From contig JAEOAD010000045.1 in assembly GCA_036365145.1 (NCBI GenBank), forward strand, positions 18,393,501 through 18,457,500: DNA of 64,000 bases, in the 5' to 3' direction. Every line of letters starts with the position of its first letter. Position 1 is the stretch's first letter. Positions 31,315 to 42,246 of this stretch are shown in pieces. The notes beneath the pieces were generated by a model. It did no database searches and was not told the origin of the DNA. It worked only from the letters and a program-made list of their open reading frames with translations. The translations under genes were made by a program, and so were the position numbers. This DNA is from Orientallactaga sibirica. Its lineage: Eukaryota; Chordata; Mammalia; Rodentia; Dipodidae.

Positions 31315-31475
31315 ACAAGACAGTAATGAGCCCTCACCCCATTTTAATTACCCGCTGTCCAAATAATTACCAGCTTGTTTATTTCACTTAATGGCAGCCA
31401 CACTTTTTTCTCCTGATATTGATTTCATGTTTTCCTGTTTTGTTCATTATCTTTCCTGCCCCTTTAATAGGTTCC
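31315..31475. promoter_or_regulatory. AT-rich candidate conserved element with two TAATTA sites
   Basis: Holds ccccattttaattacccgct and ccaaataattaccagcttgt, two full TAATTA homeodomain sites about 20 bases apart, plus gtaatgag and acttaatggc. It is non-repetitive and flanked by GC-rich sequence. Confidence 0.42.
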
Positions 31476-32040
31476 AGAGGTCTCATGGTGAAGAAGAAGA
31501 AAAAGAAGGGGGCTGGAGGAAGGGGGGTGGGTGGAAATATACCTTACAGTGAAGCCTGAGGTGAGCTGCTGCCATCTCTGGGTCTTGAGTCCCCAAACAC
31601 TGGCTCCCTGTACACCCTTTCATCCTTCATGCAATCCAGGTAGAATATTTTAAGTGGGACAGAAGAAGCTGATGTACCCTCTCCACAAGGACCCCTAAAC
31701 GGACAGGCAAACACCAAGATAAGGGCCAGGGTGGAGGAGATCTGGAGAGGGGCATTCATGCCCAAATGGGGCCTAGGGTCGGCTTCAGCCTGGCCGATGG
31801 GTGATCTCCATATGCTCTTGTCTCCCAGAAGCTTCAACCCTCAAGAAGCCCAGCCCCTCTGGGTGCCTGTCCTCCATCCTTGGCTTCCGCCTCACCTTGT
31901 CTGCCATCACCATGGAAACGTATGGGATGCTGTGTGTCACCTGGCCTGCAAAAGAGCAGCCCATTTCTCTGGTTTTGAGGGGGAAATGGAAGGGGGTTGG
32001 GAGAAAGGGGAGGGGATGAACCCAGCTTCTTTGGGTGAAG
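31476..32040. other. Intron 1 segment, no recognised feature
   Basis: Purine-rich patches near 31490-31540 and 31975-32015; otherwise nothing recognised. Confidence 0.4.
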
Positions 32041-32044
32041 ATTT

Positions 32045-32400
32045 AGAATCTCCTGAAGAGGTCATTTGTTCTTTAATAAATCACTAGTAATTGCATGAAT
32101 ATTTAAATCTTAACACACACACACACAATGCAGTGGGCCCAGCAAGGCTCCCTGTGTAAGTATTTATGACTATCTGGCTGGAATATATAAAAGTTGGTAT
32201 CGGTCTGATTGAACTGCTGTTATGACCGCAGCTAACTAGGTAATTGGGAGTAAGAGACGCTATCAGTAGATATAAATTACGTACAGTAAACCAAGGGCAT
32301 TAACTGAGGCTTTATTATCAATTATTTCTCACTTGTCCCCCCTTAAAATGAACTTTAAGTATATTAATGAGAAAATTTACAGGTCTTAATGAAATGAGGG
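32045..32400. promoter_or_regulatory. AT-rich block with about ten TAAT/ATTA cores, candidate enhancer
   Basis: The longest of the AT-rich islands. Cores occur in ctttaataaa, ctagtaattgcatgaatatt, aggtaattgg, taaattacgt, gcattaactg, atcaattatt, gtatattaatgag and gtcttaatga. agtaattgcatgaatattta also includes an octamer-like tgcatgaat. A short CA run (32114-32129) is the only repeat. Confidence 0.45.
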
Positions 32401-33204
32401 AAGTGGAAAAAAGGCTCGGCCCCTCCTCTCAGCTTGGCTGCCCTGGGACCTTCACCAGCCTGGTCCCAGCAGGATCCCCTGAGACTTTGGGGCAAGGGCT
32501 CCTGGACAGTGAGTGAGTCACTCAGTGTTGCGCAAGGCCTTACTTCCCACCTAGCTCCCAACCTCATCCCAGGGAGCATTGCGTGGGGAAGGGCAGTTCC
32601 CTCTGAGCATCTTTTCATCCAACAAAGACCCCGCCAGGGTCTGCTGTTTAGAGAATTCGCTGGACAAGGATGAGGAAGACCTTCATCTGTCCCTTCAACA
32701 GAATGTGGCCACTAGAGCAGCACAAATGGAGTGTCCAGTGGGGGTGGGAGGGCGAGGAGGCATGTATGACTCTCTCTCTAGGCTTGGTGGGGCACTTCCT
32801 GTGGATATTCTAGCCAGCAGAGCCTTTGTATAGCTCTGCATTCACCCAACTCCCAAACACATCTGTCCTCTCATCCCCTACCCTCCCCCACCCCACAGCC
32901 TAGACATCCTCTAGCCGCTGGCTGGGAGCAGTCACAGGCTGGCTTGTTTCAAGGTCAGCCTGACCTCTTCCTGGCCCAGTTCATCACCCGGCAGCCTCAT
33001 CTCCCTCTGGTCCTCTCCCTGGTGTGCTCAGCCTCTCCTGCACCAGATGTGAAGCCAGGTCCTGGGTGCCAGCTTAGATTTGCCATGCAGGGCAAAACTA
33101 GGTTTGGCACCTCTCTGGAGTTCACCCACTGGTGGGATACAGATACCAGGCGGGTTATCAGAGTGCTAAGTCCAAGGTTGCAACTGGTGGGCAGTGGTGG
33201 GTCA
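32401..33204. other. Intron 1 segment, no recognised feature
   Basis: About 800 bases of unique-looking sequence. None of the open frames has support. Confidence 0.4.
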
Positions 33205-33457
33205 ATGTGGTGGTTTAAATGAGTGTTCCCCCGTTGCCTCACGTGCTCTGAATACTTGGTGCACAGCTGTTAGCGGTTTGGGAAGTGGAGCCTTGCTGGA
33301 GGAGGTGTGTTGCTGGAGCCAGGCTTACGGGTTTTATAGCCCAGTTCTCCTTGCCACTTGCGCTCGCCCACTCTCTTGCTGCTTCTACCAGCTGCTGTGT
33401 TGAGTCCTGATGCCCAGCCTTGCTTTGCCATACTTTCCCACCATAATGAGTGTCTCC

Positions 33458-33614
33458 TTTTTTTTTTTTTTTTTTTGGTTTTTTTGAGGTAGTGTTTCAC
33501 TCTGGCTGACCTGGAATTCATTATGTAGTCTCAGGGTGGCCTTGAACTTATGGTGATCCTCCTACCTCTGCCTCCCGAGTGCTGGGATTAAAGGCGTGTG
33601 CCACCAGTCCCGGC
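33458..33614 (-). repeat. B1-like SINE
   Basis: Antisense copy with a T20 tail. Target duplication tctccttttt lies on both sides. Confidence 0.94.
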
Positions 33615-33629
33615 AGCTTCTCCTTTTTA

Positions 33630-33873
33630 AATGTTTTTAAAGATATTTTTATGTATGAGAGAGAGAGAGAGAGAAGAAGAAAGAAGAAGGGGAGGAGGAG
33701 GAGGAGGAAGAAAGAGAGAGAGAAAAGGTGCACCAGGGCCTCCAGCTGCTGCAAATGAACTCCAGACTCACGCACTACCTTGTGCATCTGGCTTACATGG
33801 GTCCTGGGGAATAGAACCTAGGTCCTTTGGCTTTGCAGGCAAGGACCTTAATGGCTAAGCCATCTCTCTAGCC
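33630..33873 (-). repeat. DIP-like SINE with expanded purine tract
   Basis: The GA-rich part has grown to about 70 bases with (GGA)n and (GAA)n. The body has gcctccagctgctgcaaatg and the head ccatctctctagccc. Confidence 0.93.
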
Positions 33874-33879
33874 CTCCTT

Positions 33880-34087
33880 TTAAAAATATATTTTATTTTT
33901 TATTTATTTACTAGAGAGACAGAAGGAAAGAGAGAGAATGAGTGTGCCAGGTCCTCTAGCCTCTGTAAATGAACTCCAGATGCATGCGCCACCTTGTGCA
34001 CCTGGCTTATGTGTGATCTGGAGAATTGAACCTGGATCCTTAGGCTTTGCAGGCAAGTGCCTTAACCCCTATGCCATTCCTCCAGGC
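33880..34087 (-). repeat. DIP-like SINE
   Basis: Antisense copy following directly after the previous one; head is tatgccattcctccaggccc. Confidence 0.92.
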
Positions 34088-34359
34088 CCAAGCTTCTCCG
34101 TGAAATAAACCCTTTCCTTCCATCAGCTGCCTCTGACCAGGTGTTTGGTCCCAGCAATGAAACAGTAACTACAATAGTCAGGGAGATGCTGGTTTGATCT
34201 GAGGCATCAGGGACAGGCTTCCTGGAAGTGGTGCCACCCTGGCTGTGTACGATCCACAGATATTCACAGTCTCTCATCAAGGCCAGAGCGTGGCCTCAAT
34301 GGTGTCTTCACTCCCCCCATTCCTGCCCTGGGTCCTATTCTTCTCCCCTCCCTCCACCT

Positions 34360-34454
34360 TCCTTTCCTTTCCCTTTCCCCTTCCCTTTCCTCCCTCCCTC
34401 CCTCCCCCCCCTTCCTTCCTTCCTTCCTTCCTTCCTTCCTTCCTTCCTTCCTTC

Positions 34455-34509
<55 letters not shown>

Positions 34510-34712
34510 TCACAAGCAGAGAGAGATAAAGAGAAGAGACAGACAGAGAAATAGAATGGGCGCACCAGGGCCTCCAGCCACTGCAAACGAACTCCAGATG
34601 CATGCGCCACCATGTGCATCTGGATTTACGTGGGTACTGGGGAATTGAAGCACGGGTTGTTAGGCTTTGCAGGCAAGCACTTCAACCACTACGTCATCTC
34701 TCCACAGCCCCC
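34360..34712 (-). repeat. DIP-like SINE with (CCTT)n/(CTTT)n tail tract
   Basis: The pyrimidine tract 34360-34512 joins the body directly where the poly-A tail should be, so it probably grew from that tail. Body: gcgccaccatgtgcatctgg, then the head acgtcatctctccacagccc. Confidence 0.9.
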
Positions 34713-35300
34713 ATTTTCCCCTTTTCCATTCTGGGATACCGCCTCCTTGCTGTTTCTGAGTTGTCTTTTCCCGCTTGCTAAAGAGCCCAAGGTCTGATTG
34801 CGAGCACCTTGGGCCCAGCCACCTTGGTATTCTCCGAGGCTCTCCTCTCCTGTCCCTCTGCTCTGCCCTCTCCTGGCTCTGGGAGACTACTGGGTTTCCC
34901 CAGGACCCCAGGGCAAGAGATTCCTACCACAGAATGTTTTCCTTTAGCTGTGTGGCCACCCAGGCCTCAGCTGCTCATGCAGGCAGCATTTTAAGCTCTG
35001 TCTTACCTCAGGGCCTCTGTACCTGCTGTTCCCTCTGCCCAGGATGCTACCTCCACAAATGCTACAGCTCACTTGGCACCTCTTCCCCAAGGCCTTTCCC
35101 TGCATGCCCATCAAAAGCAGTGCCCTTGTCATGCTCTAGTGTCTCCTTCTAGCAGGTCCCCCACTGGGCTCATTTCTATGTTGACTGTCTGCCTGGACCA
35201 GGAAGGAAGCTGGGGTAACAGAGGGCCTATCTGTCTTACTCACCTGCAACATGGCCTGGTACCCTGTAGGTCCTCAGTACATACTGTGGGGAGGAACTGA
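34713..35300 (+). repeat. L2 LINE relic
   Basis: The clear part lies at 34970-35150: ttacctcagggcctctgtac, ctgttccctctgcccaggat and ttggcacctcttccccaagg. The flanks are too diverged to call. Confidence 0.6.
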
Positions 35301-36255
35301 AAGCTCCCTGGGGTGCTCCAGGCTCTGGGCTGCACAGGGTCTCTGGGTGCTCACTGCCTGACGACAGCACAGAGTGTGGTACCCAAGCCCCTCTGGGTGG
35401 ATCTCTGGGAATGGGGCAGGCGGGCACTCAAGGCTGGGCAAAGCTAAGCAAAGGACATGGCAAGGAACACCTGTTGGCAGCATGGGTGGGATCAGCAAAG
35501 CTTTGGTTGTGGTCAGGACCCTGGACATGGGAAAGCAGGGAGGGCAGGACCTCAGGCAGGGCTGATGGGACTCAGGGGAATGCATGTGCCAAGCATCCTG
35601 TGGGTAGGGTATAAGGGTGGTCACCCTGGCTGACAGGAAGGCAGGGCAGAGAGCAAAGATGAATGTCATTTTCCTGCTTGGCCGAGTGAGTTGATAGTGG
35701 TACAGCCAGGCATAAACTGGAAAGGCCTTGGCCTACTGTAAGCTCTGGGGGATGGCAAGGTAGGGCCCTTCTAATAAGCGGCAGGAGCCACCAGCCCACT
35801 CTGCTTTGGACTCTGTGTGTGATAGTCTATCGTTTTGAGAGCACTGGCCAGGGGAGTCCATGGCTGTCACTGAGGTCTGATGGCTGGTAGAACTAGGTAC
35901 TACCTCATAAACATTGCTTTTCTACCTCCTGCTGAGGAATTGGAAGGAGTATCAATCTAGTCCAGGCTTCTCTGAGGTGGGCAAACAGTGTGCCCAAGGT
36001 CCAGTGGCCCCTCCCTCGCTAACCTACTACAACCAAGCAGGCACCATGTTTTGGACTCAGCCCATCTTCAGTGTGCTGGACACCATATCCTCTGGCTTCA
36101 CCTTGCCCTGGCCCAGACGCAGACCTGCCACCACCCACATCCACGCTGCCTCACACACCCTGGTGCCCCTTGGGATTCCCAGGACAGAGTAATCTCTCTA
36201 GATCTGCTTCCTCTGGCTCCTGAATATCCACCAAGGGCTAGGGCCTCAAATCTGT
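35301..36255. other. Intron 1 segment, no recognised feature
   Basis: Nearly 1 kb without a SINE or supported exon. Confidence 0.4.
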
Positions 36256-36399
36256 CCCAATCCTTTAATCACCTTGGACCCGAATTTTGTTACAGCTTTT
36301 ATGTAAAAAATACTTTACCTTCCCCCTCCCCGCCCCGATAATACGGCTTCATGTGCTTAATGCTCTCCAGCCCTCCCCCTCATTCCCAGCCTCAGGGCT

Positions 36400-36545
36400 C
36401 CTCTCCATCCCTCCCCCCACCTCCTGCCTCTGTAAATAATCCTCTTGTCTGTGCCTATAATTAGCCCCAAGTAGAATAATTCATAACAAACTTTATTTCT
36501 TGTGGCATCTTTCTTGCTAACATGTCGCTGAACGCCTTGCGGGAT
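36400..36545. promoter_or_regulatory. AT-rich candidate conserved element
   Basis: Words ctgtaaataatcctcttgtc, cctataattagccccaagta and gaataattcataacaaactt. It is non-repetitive and lies between pyrimidine-rich and GC-rich flanks. Confidence 0.4.
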
Positions 36546-36854
36546 CAGCGGGGGGTGGGGGGAGCCGGTCTTGGGAAGCAGCTGAGAGTCCTGCCCACAT
36601 GCCACACGTCTGTCAGCAGCACTGGGAGCCAGGGGTGCGCCAAGGTAGCCCACTGGGCACCCATTGGGATAAACCTCCCAGGGGAAGGAGAGAAGGCATC
36701 CTTTTTTGCCAACCTAAGCAGGAGGTGGGTACCAGGGTACAACAGCCAGGGTTATCAACTGCCCACCTAGAGAATCTTCCGTAAGTAACAATAACGGTAT
36801 TGGCAGCAATAAGAAAAGCTAACACATACGTAGTATTTGCTATACTACTGTGTT
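36546..36854. other. Intron 1 segment, no recognised feature
   Basis: The last 50 bases (gcaataagaaaagctaacac) may be a MIR end. Otherwise unrecognised. Confidence 0.35.
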
Positions 36855-37122
36855 TAAAAAAAAACTATTTTTATTTATTTATTTGAGAGAGACAGCAGAG
36901 AGAGAAAGAGGGGGAGAGAGAAAGAAAGAGGGAGAGAGAGAGAGGGAGAGAGAGAGAGAGAGAGAATGGGTGCACCAGGGCCTCCAGCCCTTGAAAACGA
37001 ACTCCAGATGCGTGCGCCACCTTGTGCATCTGGCTTAAGTGGGTACTGGGGAATCGAGCTTCAAACCGGGGTCCTGAGGCTTCACAAGCAAGTGCTTAAC
37101 CGCTAAGCCATCTCTCCAGCCC
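36855..37122 (-). repeat. DIP-like SINE with long (GA)n tract
   Basis: The purine run covers 36890-36965. The body has actccagatgcgtgcgccac and a short extra tcgagcttcaaaccggggtc. Confidence 0.94.
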
Positions 37123-37192
37123 TGTTTTTTTTTTTTTTTTTTCTTTTAATGAGGATCAAAAAACAAGTGTAAGATAAAATTTGCCCTCTTCT

Positions 37193-37365
37193 GGCTGGAG
37201 AGATGGCTGAGCAGTTAAATGGCCTGGGTTGGATTCTCCAGTACCCACATAAAGCCAAGATGCACAAAGCTGCACATGAGTCTGGAGTTTGTTTGCAGTG
37301 GCAAGAGGCCCCAGGGTACCCATTCTCTCCTTTTGTTTGTAAATTAAAAAAAAAATTTTTTTTAA
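37193..37365 (+). repeat. DIP-like SINE, shortened
   Basis: Sense copy (ctggctggagagatggctga) that lacks part of the tRNA-like middle and ends in an A/T-rich tail at 37340-37365. Confidence 0.88.
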
Positions 37366-37905
37366 ATCACCCTGCTCAAATTTATCATCTGACCACTTTG
37401 GGCAGAGGTATCCAACCGCCACTGTTAAGATACAAAACCATCTCACTCTCCCCCCTCTCCCCCTGAAGTCCTTTGAGTCCCTTTGCTTTCAGTCCCATCT
37501 CCCTCCCCCCAGCAAACACGGATCTGTTTTCTGTCACTACGGCTTTGCCTTCTCTAGTATGTTATAGGAATGAAATGAAATGATCTAGCATGTCGTCTTT
37601 TGTGTCTGGTTTCTTTGACAGCACAATGCTTTGGCGGTTCATCTCGGCTGTTGCTTGAATCAGCGACGCTTTCCATCACGTAGCAGCGCTCACCATGGGG
37701 CTCACAGTGTGTTTACCCATTCACCAGGGTTCTTCCCAGATGTGGGTCATTACAAATATAGCTGCTGGGAACTTTCACACACAAGCCTTTGCTGGATGCG
37801 GATTTGCCTTTCTCTTGGGAGTGGGATTGTTAGGTTGTACAGTGTGTTTTACTTGGTAAGAAATTCTGTCTTTGCCATGCAGTCTATACATGTTTGCACA
37901 TAATT
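37366..37905. repeat. Old L1-like LINE relic
   Basis: 37700-37850 has tttacccattcaccagggtt and ttgggagtgggattgttagg, wording typical of ancient mammalian L1 3' regions. Strand is uncertain. Confidence 0.5.
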
Positions 37906-38095
37906 TCTCACATCATTCTCTTGATGACTTTATGAGCTAGGGACCATCACTGTCCCCATTTTTGCAGATGGCAAACGGAGGCTCAGAGAGGCTGAATAAC
38001 TAGCTCCACAGGTCACAATGTTAAGTGTGTTGGAGCCAGGCAGTCTAGCTCCGGAGTCTGTGCCCTCAGCCAACCGCAGGTCTCGCTGGGCTCAG
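37906..38095 (-). repeat. MIR SINE relic
   Basis: Antisense MIR wording: tttttgcagatggcaaacgg, aggctcagagaggctgaata, agctccacaggtcacaatgt. Confidence 0.75.
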
Positions 38096-38365
38096 CCATG
38101 GTGCTGGACAGAGCTGTGATCTGGAAGTGAAAGGAGTTAGGGCTCCACCTCTAGCTAGACTCTGGAATGTCTCTGCCTACCACTGGACCCACAATTGCCT
38201 ACATCACTGAGTATCTCTGTAGGTAGAGGAAAAACAATTGGAGCAGACATTTGATGCTCCCTTCAGGGTTAGCTCATTATCACCATGAGGTCTTGATCTT
38301 ACAAGCTGAGCTAAAGAAACAAGAACTGCTTCTGATACTCCCATTGCCTGCCACAACATTCTTAA

Positions 38366-38528
38366 AAAATATTTTTGTTTTATTTTATTTATTTGAGAGA
38401 GAGAATATAGGCTCACCAGTGCCTCCAGCCACTGCACATGACCTCCAGACACATGTGCCACTTTGTGCATCTGGCTTCACATGGGTACTGGAGAATTGAA
38501 CCCAGGTCATTAGGTTTTGCAGACAAGC
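38366..38528 (-). repeat. DIP-like SINE, truncated at the head
   Basis: It stops at gcagacaagcgcct; the usual ccatctctccagccc is missing. Confidence 0.9.
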
Positions 38529-38945
38529 GCCTGCTACTTCCCTTTTCTGTGGTGAAGGAGATGGGATGCTCCTAGTGATCGAGGAAGCCAAAACTCAGTT
38601 ACCCAGAGTGAGCGAGTCAGGCAGACGCACAGGCCGGGAGGGCAGCAGACCCGCTCTGGAATCATGGCTCAAAGACAGTAGAGAGCGCCCATGAGCAGGA
38701 CGGTAAGGTGGATCTTGAGAGCAGCTCTTTCCTTTCCTCCCATTTGCCCCAGGAGGAATGAGGCTTCACTGAAGTTAGCCTGGACTTAGTGAGTCCCCTT
38801 GGTCTACAGGGTTGCCCAGTGGAGAGGCCTCTCTCGTTCCAACTGGTTCCCCTACGAAATGTTCTCAAGGCTCCTGGGAACAGAGCATTCCCACTGGATC
38901 CTCATATGTACCTCTGCAGCAGCCCCTAGACAGGAGTCCTCCTCA

Positions 38946-38946
<1 letters not shown>
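38529..38946. other. Intron 1 segment, no recognised feature
   Basis: Nothing recognised between the truncated SINE and the GA microsatellite. Confidence 0.4.
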
Positions 38947-38947
<1 letters not shown>

Positions 38948-39002
<55 letters not shown>

Positions 39003-39004
39003 GA
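38948..39004. repeat. (GA)n microsatellite
   Basis: A near-pure GA run of about 27 units with one AAAG interruption. Confidence 0.96.
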
Positions 39005-40105
39005 GGTGTGGTCACCCCCTTGCAGAGCCCAGCTTGTTATTAAACCAGGAGCACGAAGGGAAAAGTGCTGATGTGAGTGTGAGCTCATTTAGGAGAACTG
39101 AAAGACTCGCTGGTGGGAATGAATAATGACTCTGGCACCCCGCGCTTCCCCCAACTCACAGCCCAGCCCCGTGCCCACACCCCCCCCTCACAGCTTCCCC
39201 CCAGCGCTTCTGCCTTTCTTCCCTCCTCCTTCTGACACTCAGATCAGGCTCCTCTCCCCTGGACTCAGCAGGCAACTTGTAAGTCGCTCCTCTCCCAACC
39301 CCAGGCCAATAGCACAGAAAAGTGAACAGGTTACCTGAGCTGTGCTTGGCAGGGGGAGGAGGAAGCAATGAAGCATCAGCAGGAGTCGGAGTCCCCAGGC
39401 ACTGCCAGCTTCTGCCTCATCTCCTAGCACCTCTCTCAGGTCCCCTACGGAGCCACCTCCAAGTGCCTCCACCCTGACTGCTCACCTACTCCATGCGCAT
39501 CCTCTGCCTTCCCATCACATTTAGACTGGCCCTAACTGGCAGTTCAGGGGCCAGAATGCTCTTTCCCAGGACCAGGCAAGTCCAAGCCTTCACTGGTGGT
39601 GAAGGAGGTAGCCTACACTCTGTGAGCTAAGGACCAGGGACACCGGCACTGCCTGTCAAGTGACCTTCCCGAGGCACAGTGGTGCCATTATCCCACCCCA
39701 CTAAGTCAAGCTGACAGTGACTATCCATCACCCTGGGACATTTGTCTACTTTCCTCATTTCCTACAGATCAAGGGACCTTGCTGCCACAAGCTCAGGGTT
39801 CCCTGGTTTTTAGCAACATCCTATGCTGATGCCCTGTGGCTAAGGAGCCTGGCTCCACCCCCACCAAGCTTGTCTTGCTTTTCTGTTCACTCCCTGCTTA
39901 GGATCAAGATACGTGCTGGGTGATTTGGGGGATGTGGGCTGCAAGACATGGTGAAAAAATAAATAAATAAAAAGCCCCAAAAGGGACAAGTAAGCAAAGT
40001 ACTGAGGGATCAAAGGAAGCAGCCATAACTCTGGGACCTGTGTGATGTCAGGGAAGCGATAGCATTTGAGAAGGATCTTATGTACGAGGTATTGGTAGGT
40101 AAGGT
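39005..40105. other. Intron 1 segment, no supported exon
   Basis: Includes a minus-strand frame (39472 down) with a hydrophobic stretch before a consensus donor near 39334. It was rejected as exon 1 because its phase is wrong. No SINE is present for 1.1 kb. Confidence 0.4.
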
Positions 40106-40109
40106 GGCA

Positions 40110-40715
40110 GAGTGCAGTATGTCAGCCAGAGAACAGAAAGGAAAATAACATTCTCTCTGACTGGACATTTTTTGGCTGCCTCTTCTATCTCATCTCTCCC
40201 TTTCCCACAAGTAGTTCCATTTTCTTCTGGGGCATTTGCTATGGTTTCATAATTAGCCACACAGTTTGGGTGGAACTGACTCCCCCCACCCCACATATAC
40301 CACTGGCTCAAGGATGGATCTTGATTGGCTATAACCCACTGTCTTTCTTGTCCTTGGGATGGCGATTGGTTTGGAATGGGCACGTGGGTCAGTCAACAAG
40401 GTCCTAGGAGTGGGATGATGCAGTGGAGGCTGGGCTGCTCCACCACCAACACAGGGAGAGTGTGGAAATGCTGGAGGCTGCCATGAGGATACAGCCAACA
40501 ACTGTGGAGACCTTCACAGCAAAACGACCAGAAGGCAGAGCAGAGACGTCTCAAAGGCAGTGCTGCATGAGTGAGCCCGTGGATCAACCTCTGTCCCGAG
40601 CCAGCCATACCTTTGTGCTTTTCAGTTACAAGAGTCAATAACATCCACTTACTGTGTAAGTCGATTTGAGTTGAGTTTCCTGTCATACTGCAACTAAAAG
40701 ATTCTTAACTGAGAA
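40110..40715 (+). mobile_element. MLT1-like LTR relic
   Basis: Old MaLR LTR wording: gactggacattttttggctg, tgccatgaggatacagccaa, cgatttgagttgagtttcct and gcaactaaaagattcttaac at the end. Confidence 0.55.
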
Positions 40716-40985
40716 TCTAGTTTGGTTGGAGTGTAGGAGACATGAGGAGAGAGGTAAGAAGATAAAACTAGCGAGATATATCAGGAAGGAACTTGACTGA
40801 CAGGTTATTTCTGTAGGCACTGGGAACCACAGAAGGCCTTTTAGCTGAAGAGTGGCTTCTCAGCATCTTAAAATGCCATCAGTATTGGGTCTCACTGGTT
40901 TCTGTTTCCCACCTCTCCAGCTTCTTCCCAGAAGAGTTAAGCCACAGAATCAGGTTTGTAAGAAAGCATAACCTGTCCACACTTC
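40716..40985. other. Intron 1 segment, no recognised feature
   Basis: Short unique stretch between two LTR relics. Confidence 0.35.
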
Positions 40986-41085
40986 TGTTCTGAAAGGCCT
41001 CTGTATTAGCCCATTTTTTATTATTGTAAGAGAATACCCAAGGCAGGATAACTTTATAAAGAAAAGAGGCTTATTTAGTTCACAG

Positions 41086-41250
41086 GTTTTGTTTTGTTTT
41101 TTTTTTTTTTTTTTTGAAGTAGGATCTTACTCTAGTCCAGGCTGACCTGGAATTCACTCTGTAGTCTCAGGGTGGCCTCGAACTCATGGCGATCCTCCTA
41201 CCTCTGCCTCCTGAGTGCTAGGATTAAAGGTGTGCGCTATCATGACTGGC
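41086..41250 (-). repeat. B1-like SINE at the TTAGTTCACAG site (first)
   Basis: Antisense copy ending cgctatcatgactggc. It is bounded by ttagttcacag at 41075-41085 and 41251-41261. Confidence 0.94.
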
Positions 41251-41261
41251 TTAGTTCACAG

Positions 41262-41331
41262 TTTTGTTTCTTTTGCAGCACTGGGGATTGGACTAAGCAA
41301 ACACTCCATCAATGAGCTATTTCCCCAGCAC
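41262..41331 (-). repeat. ID-like SINE at the TTAGTTCACAG site (second)
   Basis: A T-rich tail (ttttgtttcttttg), then cagcactggggattggacta and ctatttccccagcac. It is bounded by ttagttcacag at 41251 and 41332. The left edge of the tandem duplication falls inside it. Confidence 0.75.
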
Positions 41332-41342
41332 TTAGTTCACAG

Positions 41343-41487
41343 TTTTTTTTTGGAGGTAGGGTCTTGCCCTAGCCCAGGCTGACCTGGAATTCACTATGTA
41401 GTCTCAGGCTGGCCTTGAATTCACAGCGATCCTCCTACCTCAGTCTCCTGAGTGCTAAGGTTAAAGGCATGTGTCACCACGCTCAGC
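41343..41487 (-). repeat. B1-like SINE at the TTAGTTCACAG site (third)
   Basis: Antisense copy with a short T tail ending tgtcaccacgctcagc. It is bounded by ttagttcacag at 41332-41342 and 41488-41498. Confidence 0.94.
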
Positions 41488-42069
41488 TTAGTTCACAGTT
41501 TTGAAGGCTGGAAATATTGGGTAGCCTCCCGGGTTCAACCTCTGGCAAAGCCCTCATGTCAGACAGTGGAAGTGTGTATGGGAGCAAGAGATCAAATCAC
41601 CAGTCAGGAAATCAGAGAGCTGTGTGGAGTCAGGATCACTCCCTCCAAGCAAGCACCTTGAACTCTGATCATCTCCCCAGCCTAAGACTTACTCTTTTTT
41701 TTTCTTCAGTAATAAGCCTCTTGTAGGAACTAAGGGTTCCCATGAAAACTACTTCAATACCATCTAACAGCAGAGACCCCCCCCCAATGTCCCAAGGACA
41801 TCCCACTAGACCCACCTCTTAAAGGTCCCACTACTTCCTAAGTACATCACTGCACACAGAACCAAACTTCCAACACATGAACCCTAGGGGGAACATTCAA
41901 GACCCATACCATAGCCTGGAACAACCTATAAGGATTTCAATGGAAACCACAGGGTAAGAGTCTCAGAGGACGGGATTCAGTGCAGGCGGGATCTGGGAGG
42001 GGGAACAGGAAAGGTGGTGGGAGGGGGTTATACTCATGGCATATTGTCTATATTTATGGAAGTTTTCAA

Positions 42070-42246
42070 TAAAAAAGTTTTGAAAATTATTTATTTGAGA
42101 GAAAGACAGGGGGAGAATGGGCTCACCAGGGCCTCTAGCCACTGCAAACGAACTCCAAACGCATGCGCCACCTTGTGCATCTGGCCTACCTGGGTTCTTA
42201 GGCCTCACAGGCAAGTGCCTTAACTACTAAGCCATCTCTCCAGCCC
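42070..42246 (-). repeat. DIP-like SINE in duplication copy 1
   Basis: Antisense copy: gagaaagacagggggagaat, gaactccaaacgcatgcgcc, ccatctctccagccc. Confidence 0.94.

Larger units (their letters stand above)
33205..34182 (+). mobile_element. MaLR-like solo LTR, copy B, split by three SINEs
   Basis: The left part (gtggtttaaatgagtgttcc, ggaggaggtgtgttgctgga) ends near 33450. The right part resumes near 34088 (gtgaaataaaccctttcctt) and ends cagtaactacaatag. One B1 and two DIP-like SINEs lie between. Confidence 0.7.
40990..41930 (-). mobile_element. MaLR-type LTR relic, antisense, split by three SINEs
   Basis: It starts tgtattagcccattttttat and actttataaagaaaagaggc, continues after the SINEs, and ends cccactagacccacctctta and aagacccataccatag. 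The wording is the reverse of MST/MaLR LTRs. Its right part is included in the tandem duplication. Confidence 0.65.

Noticed and set aside
39335..39472. Minus-strand frame with a signal-like stretch (GLRLLLMLHCFLLPLPSTAQ) ending at a consensus donor CTCAG/GTAACC, considered as UNC5A exon 1
   Set aside because: It ends in phase 0 while exon 2 requires one leftover base, so joining them shifts the frame. It also bears no likeness to the UNC5A signal peptide.
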